Positions 26,267-35,449 are shown, counted from the first letter of the stretch. The stretch: 64,000 nt of DNA from Gordonia soli NBRC 108243 (GCF_000334455.1 NZ_BANX01000005.1:1-64000); one strand, 5' to 3'. Notes: a model not told the origin generated them from the sequence alone. Translations and numbers: made by a program.

Positions 26267-27457
26267 ATGGCGATCAACCTGGAGCTCCCGAAGAAGTTCG
26301 ATTCGACGGTCGAGCGCACCCATCTCGCCGCAGAGCACATCCTGCGGCCGATCTCGCGAAAGTACGACAAGGCCGAGCACGAGTACCCCAAGGAACTCGA
26401 CGACCTGGGTGAAGCCGCCAAGCAGGCCCGTGGCCAGGAGCGCACCGGCGAGTCGGAGACCGAGGAGACCTACGGGGTCGCCAATGGCGCCAGCATGCGT
26501 GCCGTGCTCTCCGCGCGTGAGATGAGCTGGGGCGACGTCGGCCTGCTGCTCTCGGTCCCCTACCAGGGGCTCGGTAATGCTGCCATCGCCGCGGTTGCCG
26601 ACGACGAACAGCTCGAGCGGTTCGCCGACGTCTGGGCGTCGATGGCGATCACCGAGCCCAGCTTCGGATCGGACTCCGCCGCGGTCAGCACCACCGCCGC
26701 CCGTGACGGCGACGACTATGTGATCAACGGCGAGAAGATCTTCGTGACCGCGGGCTCGCGCGCCGACCACATCGTCGTCTGGGCGTCGGTCGATCGCAGT
26801 GCCGGCCGCGCGGCCATCAAGAGCTTCGTCGTGCCGACCGCCACCGAGGGCGTCACCATCGAGCGGCTCGAGCACAAGCTCGGCATCAAGTCGTCCGACA
26901 CCGCGGTCATCCGCTTCGAAAACGCCCGCGTGCCCGCCGAGAACCTCCTCGGTTCGCCGGAGGTGGAGACCAAGAAGGCGTTCGGCGGGGTCATGCAGAC
27001 CTTCGACAACACGCGCCCGGTCGTCGCCGCCATGGCGGTCGGTCTGGGTCGCGCCGCGCTCGAGGAGCTGCGACGGATCCTCGAAGAGGCCGGCCACGAG
27101 ATCGACTACGACCGTCCGGCGTCCAGCCAGCACGCATCGGTCGCGGAGTTCATCCGCATCGAATCCGACTGGGAGGCTTCCTGGTTGCACACCATCCGGG
27201 CAGCCTGGATGGCCGACAACCGCGAGCCGAACTCCGCCGAGGCGTCGATGTCGAAGGCAAAGGCGGGACGCACCGTCACCGACATCACCAACAAGGCCGT
27301 GGAGGTCGGCGCGACCGCTGGCTACTCGGAGACCTTGCTCCTCGAGAAGTGGGCGCGCGATTCCAAGATCCTGGACATCTTCGAGGGAACCCAGCAGATC
27401 CAGCAGCTGATCATCGCTCGTCGTGTTCTCGGAAAGTCCTCGGCCGACCTCAAGTGA
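26267..27457 (+). CDS. Acyl-CoA dehydrogenase
   Basis: 396 residues. FAD-binding segment MAITEPSFGSDSAAVSTTA, then YVINGEKIFVTAGSRADHIVV, and a C-terminal KILDIFEGTQQIQQLIIARRVLG carrying the catalytic Glu position. It oxidises an acyl-CoA in the cytoplasm. It has an unusual polar stretch near residues 55-70 (GQERTGESETEETYG). Preceded by a perfect palindromic operator, so it is probably tightly repressed until a lipid-derived inducer appears. It is monocistronic: an RDD gene converges on its 3' end. Substrate range unknown. Confidence 0.92.
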   Translation: MAINLELPKKFDSTVERTHLAAEHILRPISRKYDKAEHEYPKELDDLGEAAKQARGQERTGESETEETYGVANGASMRAVLSAREMSWGDVGLLLSVPYQGLGNAAIAAVADDEQLERFADVWASMAITEPSFGSDSAAVSTTAARDGDDYVINGEKIFVTAGSRADHIVVWASVDRSAGRAAIKSFVVPTATEGVTIERLEHKLGIKSSDTAVIRFENARVPAENLLGSPEVETKKAFGGVMQTFDNTRPVVAAMAVGLGRAALEELRRILEEAGHEIDYDRPASSQHASVAEFIRIESDWEASWLHTIRAAWMADNREPNSAEASMSKAKAGRTVTDITNKAVEVGATAGYSETLLLEKWARDSKILDIFEGTQQIQQLIIARRVLGKSSADLK

Positions 27458-27506
27458 CCTGCGCTGGCAGGTGAAGCCCGTCGTCATGTGACGGGTTCGC
27501 GGCGCG

Positions 27507-28346
27507 TCAGCGCAACAGTCGGGACCGCAGGTTCTCGTCGCGTGCAATCCGTTCGGAGTCGCGGCGCCGACGTTCGGCCATGATCGCGACGAGCAACTCC
27601 TCGGTCGGCGCTCCCGGCGGAGGAGCCGGGGCGACAAAGGGTGCCGTGGCCGTCAGCAGGCGATCCGCCATCATGGCCCGCGCCGGTGGACTCATCTTCT
27701 CGCGGCGCCCGAGGAACTGTCGGATCGCGATCGCGAGTGGGTCGGGGAGTGGCGCGATGTCGGCGAATTGCGCCCAGGGTTGCAGTCCGGGCGGCATCGG
27801 AGGCGGCTCGGGCAGCGAGATGCGATGCCGGTCGCGGATGACGTAGGTGCCCGCGAGGAGATCGCCGAACCGCTTGCCCTTCCGGGTGCAGACTGCAGCC
27901 AGAAACGCTGGTGCACCGAGGCATCCGTAGATCTCGATCACTCCGAGCATCGCACGACCGAGGGCTTGTCGAAAGCCGATCGGTCCGGCATCGTCGCGGA
28001 CCGTGCGGAGCCCGACGACGAAGTGCCCCAGGGTCTTACCGCGCGAGTAGGTCTCCAGTGCGGTCGGGATCACCACCAGTGCGGTGATCACCGTCAACGT
28101 GTTGATGGCGATGAACAGCGCATCGTCGGACTCGCCGAACGCACGGATCGCCAGCCAGCGCAGGCCCGCCCAGGCGAGGTAGCCGACGAGCAGATCGATG
28201 AGACCGGACAGGATGCGCAGGCCGATGCCGGCGGGCGGGAGGTCGAGGGCGACGGCCTCTCCGGAGACGAGGTCGTCGCGACCCACGCCGACGGTCCCAC
28301 TGGTGATCGCGGTGGTGGGCACCGGGGGTGGCGGCGGACCGTACAT
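27507..28346 (-). CDS. RDD family membrane protein
   Basis: 279 residues from the ATG at 28346 (a TTG three codons earlier is less likely). After a Pro-rich start, GIGLRILSGLIDLLVGYL opens the RDD domain with its conserved Arg and Asp pair, two or three transmembrane helices follow, and GKTLGHFVVGLRTVRDDAGPIGFRQALGRA is the diagnostic loop. The last 90 residues are cytoplasmic, Pro- and Arg-rich. RDD genes sit beside SpoIIM, DUF58 and MoxR genes throughout actinobacteria; function unknown. Divergent from the SpoIIM gene with 94 bp between. Confidence 0.88.
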   Translation of the reverse strand: MYGPPPPPVPTTAITSGTVGVGRDDLVSGEAVALDLPPAGIGLRILSGLIDLLVGYLAWAGLRWLAIRAFGESDDALFIAINTLTVITALVVIPTALETYSRGKTLGHFVVGLRTVRDDAGPIGFRQALGRAMLGVIEIYGCLGAPAFLAAVCTRKGKRFGDLLAGTYVIRDRHRISLPEPPPMPPGLQPWAQFADIAPLPDPLAIAIRQFLGRREKMSPPARAMMADRLLTATAPFVAPAPPPGAPTEELLVAIMAERRRRDSERIARDENLRSRLLR

Positions 28347-28440
28347 GCCGCACAACCCTAGTCGCCCCAGGCGACCACGACGTGACCCGAACGAATGACA
28401 AAAGCCCGGACGCCGACCATCGTCGGGCTAGGGTTGGCGC

Positions 28441-29436
28441 GTGGACCTCGACGCCTATGTGGATGCGCACCGCCCCACGTGGGAGCGGCTGGAGGTGCTG
28501 TCGAAGCAACGGTCGCTGACCGGGGCCGAGGCGGATGAGATCCTCGACAGCTACCAGCGCGTGGCGACGCACCTGTCGGTGATCCGATCGACCGCGCCCG
28601 ATGCCTCACTGGTCGGGTATCTGTCGGCGCTGCTCGCGCGCGCACGATCGCGAGCAGCCGGCTCCCGCGCGTCGGCGTGGTCGGACGTCGGGCGGTTCCT
28701 GGCCCGATCGTTCCCGGCGGCGCTGTACCGGATGCGCTGGTGGTGGTTGTCGGTGATGGGGGCGTCCACGGTCTCGGCGATCGTGATCGTGTGGTGGATG
28801 CTGGAGCACCCCCGGATCGAGAGTTCGTTGGCGTCTCCGGCCGAGATCGATCAACTGGTGAACAACGACTTCGAGAGCTACTACAGCGAGTATGCGGCGA
28901 GTTCGTTCGCATTCCGCGTGTGGACCAACAACTTCTGGCTCTCCGCGCTGTGCATCGCCTTCGGGGTGTTCTGCATCCCGGTGATCTACATGATCTACTC
29001 CAACGTGCTGAATCTGGCGATCGTGGCCGCGGTGATGATCAACCACGGGCGCGGCGACCTCTTCTTCGGACTCATCACCCCGCACGGCCTCCTCGAGTTG
29101 ACCTGCCTCTTCGTCGCGGCCGGTGTCGGACTCCGCCTGTTCTGGGCGTGGGTGTCTCCAGGCGCGCGCACCCGGGTGCAGGCGCTGGGGGAGGAGGGAC
29201 GAGCCGCGCTCGGCGTCGCGCTCGGACTGGTTCTGCTGCTGCTGGTCTGCGGTCTCATCGAGGCGTTCGTGACTCCCTCGGGCCTACCGACCTGGGCCCG
29301 TGTCGGCATCGGCATCACGGCCGAGGTCGTCTTCTTCGTCTACGTGTTCACCCTCGGTCGGTGGGCGCACAACGCCGGTGAGACCGGCGATGTCGACGAG
29401 TCCGAACGCGGATTCGTTGCGCCGGTGGTCGGCTGA
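28441..29436 (+). CDS. Stage II sporulation protein M (SpoIIM/DUF95) family membrane protein
   Basis: 331 residues from a GTG. The N-terminal 80 residues are helical and soluble (YVDAHRPTWERLEVLSKQRSLTG), followed by five or six transmembrane helices. NNFWLSALCIAFGVFCIPVIYMIYSNVLNL and LLELTCLFVAAGVGLRLFW are the family's conserved membrane motifs. The organism type does not form endospores; in Mycobacteriales this gene belongs to the RDD/DUF58/MoxR cluster and is thought to act in envelope processes, which remains unproven. Repeat copy C lies directly after the gene. Confidence 0.9.
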   Translation: MDLDAYVDAHRPTWERLEVLSKQRSLTGAEADEILDSYQRVATHLSVIRSTAPDASLVGYLSALLARARSRAAGSRASAWSDVGRFLARSFPAALYRMRWWWLSVMGASTVSAIVIVWWMLEHPRIESSLASPAEIDQLVNNDFESYYSEYAASSFAFRVWTNNFWLSALCIAFGVFCIPVIYMIYSNVLNLAIVAAVMINHGRGDLFFGLITPHGLLELTCLFVAAGVGLRLFWAWVSPGARTRVQALGEEGRAALGVALGLVLLLLVCGLIEAFVTPSGLPTWARVGIGITAEVVFFVYVFTLGRWAHNAGETGDVDESERGFVAPVVG

Positions 29437-29439
29437 TTC

Positions 29440-29480
29440 GTCGACCGTGCGCTCGGGATTGTCGACTGTGCGCTCGCGGA
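29440..29480. repeat. Short direct repeat after the SpoIIM gene
   Basis: gtcgaccgtgcgctcggga at 29440 recurs at 29461 as gtcgactgtgcgctcgcgg, a 21-bp period with two mismatches. It begins just after the stop codon and ends 14 bp before repeat copy C. It may be decay of a small duplication; no function is evident. Confidence 0.65.
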
Positions 29481-29494
29481 TGGTTGGGCTCGCT

Positions 29495-29561
29495 GAAATT
29501 TGTACGCCTGCGGGCCGCCGTTGACGGTATGTCGATGGTGCCGCTCTGATGTACAGATTTT
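29495..29561. repeat. 67-bp dyad-symmetric interspersed repeat, copy C
   Basis: Left arm gaaatttgtacg and right arm tgtacagatttt, core gttgacggtatgtcgat. Three of its differences from the consensus (bases 6, 56 and 67) each turn a G-C pair into G-U, so the RNA stem of the arms would still be fully paired. Located in the convergent gap between the SpoIIM and DUF58 genes; the remaining 160 bp of that gap show no coding signal. Confidence 0.9.
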
Positions 29562-29720
29562 GTATGGCGGGGGCTCTTCTTCGGTCGCGGTGGGGTGGTC
29601 CGGATTTCTGACGCGTGAGCGGGCTGTGGTGTGGGTATTCCCGAGTTGGCTCTGCTCTGGTGTCATTTGTCCGGCCCGGCCCGCCCGGACCGGCGCGCCC
29701 ACTCAGCCCACCCCACCGAC

Positions 29721-31013
29721 TCAGAGCAACCCGCGCGACTTCAGCAGCAGGTAGTGGTCGGCCAGGCCGGTGGGGAGGTTCTCCGGCGACGCGTCGATCA
29801 CGGTGACGCCCAGCCGCCCGACCGCATCGGCGGTCCGGTCCCGCAGTGCGATGGTGCGCGCCGCGGCCGCGGCGTCGAAGACCTCTCGGGCGTCGCCACG
29901 CTCGGCGAGCATCGTCGACAACGCCGGGTCCGACACGGACGCGATGACCACCCGATATCGCTGCGCCAGTACCGACAACGGCGGCAGCAACGACTCCTCG
30001 ACGGCCGCCGGTTCCAGCGGGGTGAGCAGCACCAGCAGCGCGCGCTGACGACTCAGCGTGCTCACCTCGGCGGCCAGCAGCGGCCAATCCGCTTCGAGCA
30101 GAGCCGGTTCGAGCGGTGCCATCGCGTTCACCAGGTCACTGAGCAGCGACGTCCGCTTCGACCCGACAACGCGGCGGTGCACCCGACGGTCGCCGGCGAT
30201 GAGGTCGACGCGGTCACCGGCATGCGAGGCCAGCGCGGCCAGCAGCAGCGCCGAGTCCATCGCGGCGTCCAGTCGCGGCACGTCGCCGACCCGTCCCGCC
30301 GACGTCCGCGAGGTGTCCAGCACGATCACGATGTGACGGTCCTTCTCGGGCTGCCACGTCCGCACCACGGTCGAACGTCGACGAGCGGTCGCCCGCCAGT
30401 CGATGCTGCGCACGTCATCACCTTCGACGTAGTCCCGCAGTGAGTCGAATTCGGTGCCCTGCCCCCGGATGCGCACCGCCGACCGGCCGTCCAACTGGCG
30501 GAGCCGTGCCAGTCGCGACGGTAGGTGCTTCCGAGAATCGAAGGGCGGCAACGCGCGAACCGATCCGGGCACGAACACCGATCGCTGTCGCCCGGCGAGT
30601 CCGAGTGGCCCGGTCCGGCGGATGGTGACCCGCACCGCTTGGCGATCGCCGCGACGAACCGGTCGCAGAACCGTCGTGAGGGCGCGCCGTTCACCCGGCG
30701 GCACCGACACCCGGTGGCGGTTGTCGACCGCTCCGGCCGACGGCTGCCAGGCATCGCGCAACTGGCCCCGGAAGGTCCGGGTACCGGGGTTCGCCACCAG
30801 CAGAACGGATGTGGTCTCGTCTCCGAGTCGGATGGGCACGGTCGGGCGACGTTCGATGTGCAGTCCCGACGCCTGGCCCGCGGCCAGCGCATCGACGGTC
30901 AGCACCAGCAGGCAGAACAGCACCCACAGGGCGACCGTGGCATAGGACGGGTACACCACGGTCGGCACGGCGCCCAGCAGGACGAGGGCGAAGAACCGTC
31001 CGGTGAGGAACAT
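29721..31013 (-). CDS. DUF58 domain-containing protein
   Basis: 430 residues. Two hydrophobic helices at the N-terminus (about 5-45), an extended beta-rich region, then the DUF58 signature GTEFDSLRDYVEGDDVRSIDWRATAR and a von Willebrand factor A-like fold with VIVLDTSRTSAG as its metal-site-like strand. DUF58 proteins are membrane-associated partners of MoxR ATPases, which are thought to remodel or insert metal into VWA-containing complexes. The start overlaps the MoxR stop by 1 nt. The molecular target is unknown in actinobacteria. Confidence 0.9.
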   Translation of the reverse strand: MFLTGRFFALVLLGAVPTVVYPSYATVALWVLFCLLVLTVDALAAGQASGLHIERRPTVPIRLGDETTSVLLVANPGTRTFRGQLRDAWQPSAGAVDNRHRVSVPPGERRALTTVLRPVRRGDRQAVRVTIRRTGPLGLAGRQRSVFVPGSVRALPPFDSRKHLPSRLARLRQLDGRSAVRIRGQGTEFDSLRDYVEGDDVRSIDWRATARRRSTVVRTWQPEKDRHIVIVLDTSRTSAGRVGDVPRLDAAMDSALLLAALASHAGDRVDLIAGDRRVHRRVVGSKRTSLLSDLVNAMAPLEPALLEADWPLLAAEVSTLSRQRALLVLLTPLEPAAVEESLLPPLSVLAQRYRVVIASVSDPALSTMLAERGDAREVFDAAAAARTIALRDRTADAVGRLGVTVIDASPENLPTGLADHYLLLKSRGLL

Positions 31014-32062
31014 CAGCGCGGGACCGGCACCGACGCGATCGCGGCATCGAGCACCGCGGCGACCGAGACCCCTTCGAGTTCGGCTTCGGGGCGCAACGAG
31101 AGTCGATGAGCCAGCGTCGATTGCGCGAGCGCCTTGACGTCGTCGGGGGTGACGAAGTCACGACCGTTGAGCCATGCCCACGCGCGGCTGGTCGCCAGCA
31201 GCGCCGTCGCGCCACGCGGACTGACTCCCAGTGCGAGTGACGGGGACACCCGGGTCGCGCGTGCGATGTCGACGATGTATGCGGCCAACTGCGGCGCCAC
31301 GGACACGTGGCGGACGCGGTCGGCACCTGCCTCGATGTCGGCGGCCGACGCCACCGCCCGGAGGCCCGCCGCCGACAGGTTGCGAGGGTCGAACCCCGCC
31401 GCATGGCGGCTGAGGACGGTGATCTCGTCGTCCCGCGGCGGGAGCGGGAGGACCACCTTCACCAGGAAGCGGTCCAGTTGTGCCTCCGGCAGCGGATAGG
31501 TGCCCTCGTACTCGACCGGATTCTGGGTCGCGGCGACGAGGAACGGTGACGGGAGTGGTCGCGGCACACCGTCGACCGACACCTGTCGTTCTTCCATCGC
31601 CTCCAGCAACGACGCCTGGGTCTTCGGCGGGGTGCGGTTGATCTCGTCGGCCAGGAGCAGATTGGTGAACACCGGCCCTTCCCGGAAGGTGAAGTCCGAG
31701 GTCGCGTTGTCGTACACCAGCGACCCGGTCACGTCACCGGGCATCAGATCCGGGGTGAACTGGACACGCTTCGTCTCGACCTGCAGAGCGGTCGCCACAG
31801 ATCGGACGAGCAGCGTCTTGGCGACGCCGGGCACACCCTCGAGCAGGATGTGTCCGCGGCACAGCAGCGCGATGAGAATGCCTGCGACCGCGGCATCCTG
31901 GCCGACGACCGCCTTGGCGACCTCGGCGCGCACCGCCGACAACGCGGTACGCGCGCGGTCGTCTGTGGTGGCGGCGCCGGCGGGCGGGCCGGAGAATCCG
32001 TGTGCGGTGGGCTGGGCGGGGTGGCCCGGCTGTCCGGGTGGCCTGGTGGGATCGATGGTCAT
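31013..32062 (-). CDS. MoxR family AAA+ ATPase
   Basis: 349 residues. After a Pro/Gly-rich N-terminus of about 30 residues come Walker A EGVPGVAKTLL, Walker B LLLADEINRTPPKTQASLLEAMEE, the sensor FLVAATQNPVEYEGTYPLPEAQ and a C-terminal lid. MoxR ATPases are chaperone-like AAA+ proteins that work on VWA-domain partners; here the DUF58 product is the obvious partner. Start ATG overlaps the DUF4350 stop (ATGA). It is the third of five overlapping minus-strand genes, indicating one mRNA and a stoichiometric complex. Confidence 0.94.
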   Translation of the reverse strand: MTIDPTRPPGQPGHPAQPTAHGFSGPPAGAATTDDRARTALSAVRAEVAKAVVGQDAAVAGILIALLCRGHILLEGVPGVAKTLLVRSVATALQVETKRVQFTPDLMPGDVTGSLVYDNATSDFTFREGPVFTNLLLADEINRTPPKTQASLLEAMEERQVSVDGVPRPLPSPFLVAATQNPVEYEGTYPLPEAQLDRFLVKVVLPLPPRDDEITVLSRHAAGFDPRNLSAAGLRAVASAADIEAGADRVRHVSVAPQLAAYIVDIARATRVSPSLALGVSPRGATALLATSRAWAWLNGRDFVTPDDVKALAQSTLAHRLSLRPEAELEGVSVAAVLDAAIASVPVPR

Positions 32063-33315
32063 GGCGTGAGACGCACTTCCTTCTCGAGGGCGGTCAGGTC
32101 GGTGACGAAGGCGACGAGGTCGTCCTCGGTGGCGGGCAGCGGCCCGGTGAGCAATCGGTGGACGAGCCTGGGGTCGCGGCCGGATGCGGCGGCCGCGGCG
32201 TCGGCGATGGCGAACACGCTGGGCGACACCGGTATCGGTTGCGGACGGTCGGGGCCGAGGGCCGATCGTGTGTCGACCGGTAGGCCCAGGGTCGCACCGA
32301 GCCGGGCGACGGTATGGGCTCGGAGCTGCTCGGCGGCGCGTCCGTCGGCCCGCGCGCGGTGGTACAGCCGACCTCTGGCCTGCGTCGTCTCGATCGCCTT
32401 GACCACCGCGGGCAACGGCTCGGTCACCAGCGGCCCGAAGCGCCGACCGCGCCAGAACATCAGTGCCAACAGTCCGAAGAATCCGAGCAGGGTGAGCGGT
32501 CCGAGTGCGGCCGGGATGTCGGACGGCTCCTCCTCGGCGACGACGCTCGGCGGTGTGTCCCGATGATCGGGGACGTACCAGAGCAGCCTGGACGATCCGG
32601 CGAGTGTGCGGATCGCGACGCCGGCGTTGTCGAATCGGGTGATCTCGTCGTTGCGGACGAGCAGTGAGCTGAGGACCACCACTTCCGGCCGCCCCGCAGC
32701 CGCGGGCAGGACGACGAGGTCGGCGCTGCCGTCGAGATCGAAACAGCTGATCGCGCCCGGCGCGGTGGTCGCGTAGCCCGTGCTGTCGCGACTGATGATG
32801 TCGTCGGGCTCGACGCCGCCGATCCGACAGTCCGCACGGATCTCGTCGTTCACCGACGTCGACGATCCCGATGTGACCGGGATGTCCATGGTGCTCAGCG
32901 TGTTCGAGTAGGCGCCGACCACCACGACGCGGCGCGCACCGGAGACGCGCGCCCAGAAGCGATCGGCGGTCATCGACGACAACTCGGACGCGGAGGTGAC
33001 CACGACAGTGGTGTCGGCGCCGGGGCGCGGCGCGTCGAAGAGGGCGTCCTGATCACGCACCACATCGACACCGACGCCTTTGTCGTCGATGACCGATGCG
33101 AGCGCCTGCGCGCCGTTGCCGTCTGGATTGGACGGATCCAGGTAGGCGCTCTCCTTCTGGGTCTGTCCGGCGGCGATGGTGAGCGCGATCCCGATCAGCG
33201 CGACGATCACGACCGCCACGATCACGATCCAGGGCCAGCGTCGTGGACGGCGTGATGTCGTCGGGGCCGAAGGAGGGGCAGCGGGGCCGTCGTATGCGAC
33301 GACCGAGGCGGTCAC
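32059..33315 (-). CDS. DUF4350 domain-containing membrane protein
   Basis: 418 residues from the GTG at 33315, which overlaps the preceding DUF4129 stop codon (GTGA). One N-terminal transmembrane helix (WIVIVAVVIVALIGIALTIA), an extracytoplasmic domain with the DUF4350 pattern (YLDPSNPDGNGAQALASVIDDKGV...TTVVVTSASELSS), a second helix (LGPLTLLGFFGLLALMFW), then a cytoplasmic helical tail. DUF4350 resembles a GATase-like sensor fold with no catalytic residues visible here. It always appears with MoxR/DUF58/DUF4129 partners, so a role in the same membrane complex is inferred. Confidence 0.85.
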   Translation of the reverse strand: MTASVVAYDGPAAPPSAPTTSRRPRRWPWIVIVAVVIVALIGIALTIAAGQTQKESAYLDPSNPDGNGAQALASVIDDKGVGVDVVRDQDALFDAPRPGADTTVVVTSASELSSMTADRFWARVSGARRVVVVGAYSNTLSTMDIPVTSGSSTSVNDEIRADCRIGGVEPDDIISRDSTGYATTAPGAISCFDLDGSADLVVLPAAAGRPEVVVLSSLLVRNDEITRFDNAGVAIRTLAGSSRLLWYVPDHRDTPPSVVAEEEPSDIPAALGPLTLLGFFGLLALMFWRGRRFGPLVTEPLPAVVKAIETTQARGRLYHRARADGRAAEQLRAHTVARLGATLGLPVDTRSALGPDRPQPIPVSPSVFAIADAAAAASGRDPRLVHRLLTGPLPATEDDLVAFVTDLTALEKEVRLTP

Positions 33316-33986
33316 TGCGTGGCCCCCGACGTCGCAGCATCCGGTTCGGTCTCGACCGATCGCGGACGTGCAGAAGCGATCTCGGACTCCAGATCGAGCA
33401 GACCGCGGGCTTCGTCGGCGGTTGCGTGCCGACCACCGTAGGCGACCGCGTCGAAGAGCAGGGCGGCCGCAGCGAGCCGTTCGCGCCGATCGGGGAAGTG
33501 ACGGGTCAGCCCGACGGCGACCTCGCGTGCGGTCAGGGACGGGGCATCGGCGAGCAGCGTCCGGTCGAAGCCACGGCGCGCCATCGCACGCATGGCGTCG
33601 AGTACACATGCATCGTGATCGCCTGCCGCGAGAGCCTTCTCGGCCCGCTCGCGGAACTCGCGCGCCGACAAACGATGCCCGCCGAGCACCGACTGCGTGG
33701 ACGCGGACTTCGCCTTGGGGGTACGGCGGACGAAGCGCAGGAGGTAGATGACCAGGACCAGCAACAGGACGACGACGATGGCCGCGACGATTCCTGGCAA
33801 CGGAGTGGCTGCGCCGTTGATACCGCTGAGCAGGTCGGCGAACCAGTTCTCCAGGTTCTCCCACCATCGGTCGGTGATCGACGACTGATCGGAGTACTCG
33901 GGCTTCGACAGTTCCCTCTCGAGCCACCTCCGCGCTTCGTCGTTGTCGGGTGAGAGCCCTTCTGCGAGAACCACGGTGACGCTCAT
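33312..33986 (-). CDS. DUF4129 domain-containing membrane protein
   Basis: 224 residues from the ATG at 33986, which overlaps the stop of the upstream membrane-protein gene. A soluble N-terminus with acidic residues, one transmembrane helix (GIVAAIVVVLLLVLVIYLL) and the DUF4129 domain AREFRERAEKALAAGDHDACVLDAMRAMARRGF...PSLTAREVAVGL. DUF4129 is often found at the C-terminus of transglutaminase-like membrane proteins; here it is a separate short protein without a transglutaminase. Cytosolic face likely. Function unknown; context ties it to MoxR. Confidence 0.87.
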   Translation of the reverse strand: MSVTVVLAEGLSPDNDEARRWLERELSKPEYSDQSSITDRWWENLENWFADLLSGINGAATPLPGIVAAIVVVLLLVLVIYLLRFVRRTPKAKSASTQSVLGGHRLSAREFRERAEKALAAGDHDACVLDAMRAMARRGFDRTLLADAPSLTAREVAVGLTRHFPDRRERLAAAALLFDAVAYGGRHATADEARGLLDLESEIASARPRSVETEPDAATSGATQ

Positions 33987-35449
33987 CGCGGCACCGACCC
34001 GGGGGACGGCTCGCGCGGCATCCAGCCGTCGGCGTGTGCGCCGGCGGCCACCTCGGCGGCGGCCTGGCCGAGGGTGATGTCGAATCCCTCGGCGCGGATT
34101 CGCGCGTCGATGTGGACGAGCGCCAGGGCGATTGCGATGAACGGCTGCGTCACCACGCTGGACAAGACGGTCCCGATGATCATCACCGCCGCGGCGACGA
34201 TGGTGATGGCGGTGGCCCCGCCTGCGGCGTGTCCGACGGCGATCAGCAGGTAACCCAGGATCTGGAACAGGAACGAGATGACGTATTGCACTATCCCGGT
34301 GAGGATCGCGATCACCAGGAGGGTGGCGAAGGTCCGCCAGAACAGACCGGACGTCAGTGCGTAGGACCGACGGATGGCATCGACGACACCGAGCTCTTCG
34401 ACGACGACGGCGGGCAGCGCCAGGGCGAGCCGGACACCGAGCCAGACCACGCCGATACCGATCGCCACCGTCAGGACGAGTGCGAGCACACCCAGCACGG
34501 GCTGCTGGGCGCTGAACGCCCAGACGGTGGCTGTCACCGGCAGACCGATCACCAACGATGTCGCCAGTCCCAGGAGGAGATACAGGCCGACCAGACGCGG
34601 AACCGAGTACTTGGTCCTCGCCCAGGTCTCGCCGACGGTGGTCGAGCGACCGACGGCGCCCTGGTTCACCGGGTAGGCGAGCACACCGCTCAGCGCGGCG
34701 GTGACGACGCCGCTGAGCACGGAGAAGCCGAGGAATCCGATCGCGACCGTTGCGACGATGGCGAGTTCGTCCGCGCCGGTCGCCGAGACGGCGAGGAACG
34801 CCACCGCGCCGATCGCGCCGGCGACGAAGAGGAAGACCAGCCAGGTGACGAGGGTCAGCCCGAAGTAGACGGAAGCGTTGCGCCGTACGGCCGTGAAGGC
34901 GGCCTGGAGGATGTCGCCGAGGTTCAGCGGACGGAGCGGGATGGTGCCCGGCTTGTGTGCGACCAACGGGTTCGCGTGGCCGAACGGCGGCGCTGACGGG
35001 CCGCCGACACCCCATGCAGGCCCGGGCACCGGCGGTCGACCGTCCGACCCCCACATCGGTCCGGGCGGTGGCCCTGACATCGGTCCCGGTGTCGACCCCC
35101 ATGCGGGCCCGCCCCAGGACGCTCCGGCGGTGCGCGGTGCGGTGGTGGCCGATGGTGGGCCGACGATCCCAGGGCTTCCGTGACCGGATGCGTGAGGTGC
35201 GCCCCCGACCGGCGCACCTCCCGCCGGATGACCCGGTCGGTACGGCTCGGCGTGCCCGTAGACATCCGGTACCGACGACCATCCGGGAGGCGGCGCGTGG
35301 TGCCCCGCGCCGCTCGACCGCGGACCCTGTTCTCCCGCCCCTTGATCGAAGGATCGCGTGCCCGTCGACTCCGTACTCGGAGCCACCCACGACGGGCCGA
35401 CCGGGTTCCCGTCCGGCCCGGCGTCGTCCCCGCTCGGGGTGGCGCTCAT
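33983..35449 (-). CDS. Multi-pass membrane protein with Pro/Gly-rich N-terminus (glycerophosphoryl diester phosphodiesterase membrane-domain-like)
   Basis: 488 residues; GGAG lies just before the ATG. The first 170 residues are disordered and Pro/Gly/Ser-rich. Then IPLRPLNLGDILQAAFTAVRRN marks the entry of a six-helix membrane domain of the type found next to MoxR/DUF4129 genes and in the membrane part of some GDPD proteins; VVVEELGVVDAIRRSYALTSGLFWRT is another family motif. No phosphodiesterase catalytic domain is present. It is the first gene of the five-gene overlapping operon and probably its membrane anchor. Confidence 0.82.
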   Translation of the reverse strand: MSATPSGDDAGPDGNPVGPSWVAPSTESTGTRSFDQGAGEQGPRSSGAGHHAPPPGWSSVPDVYGHAEPYRPGHPAGGAPVGGAPHASGHGSPGIVGPPSATTAPRTAGASWGGPAWGSTPGPMSGPPPGPMWGSDGRPPVPGPAWGVGGPSAPPFGHANPLVAHKPGTIPLRPLNLGDILQAAFTAVRRNASVYFGLTLVTWLVFLFVAGAIGAVAFLAVSATGADELAIVATVAIGFLGFSVLSGVVTAALSGVLAYPVNQGAVGRSTTVGETWARTKYSVPRLVGLYLLLGLATSLVIGLPVTATVWAFSAQQPVLGVLALVLTVAIGIGVVWLGVRLALALPAVVVEELGVVDAIRRSYALTSGLFWRTFATLLVIAILTGIVQYVISFLFQILGYLLIAVGHAAGGATAITIVAAAVMIIGTVLSSVVTQPFIAIALALVHIDARIRAEGFDITLGQAAAEVAAGAHADGWMPREPSPGSVPR

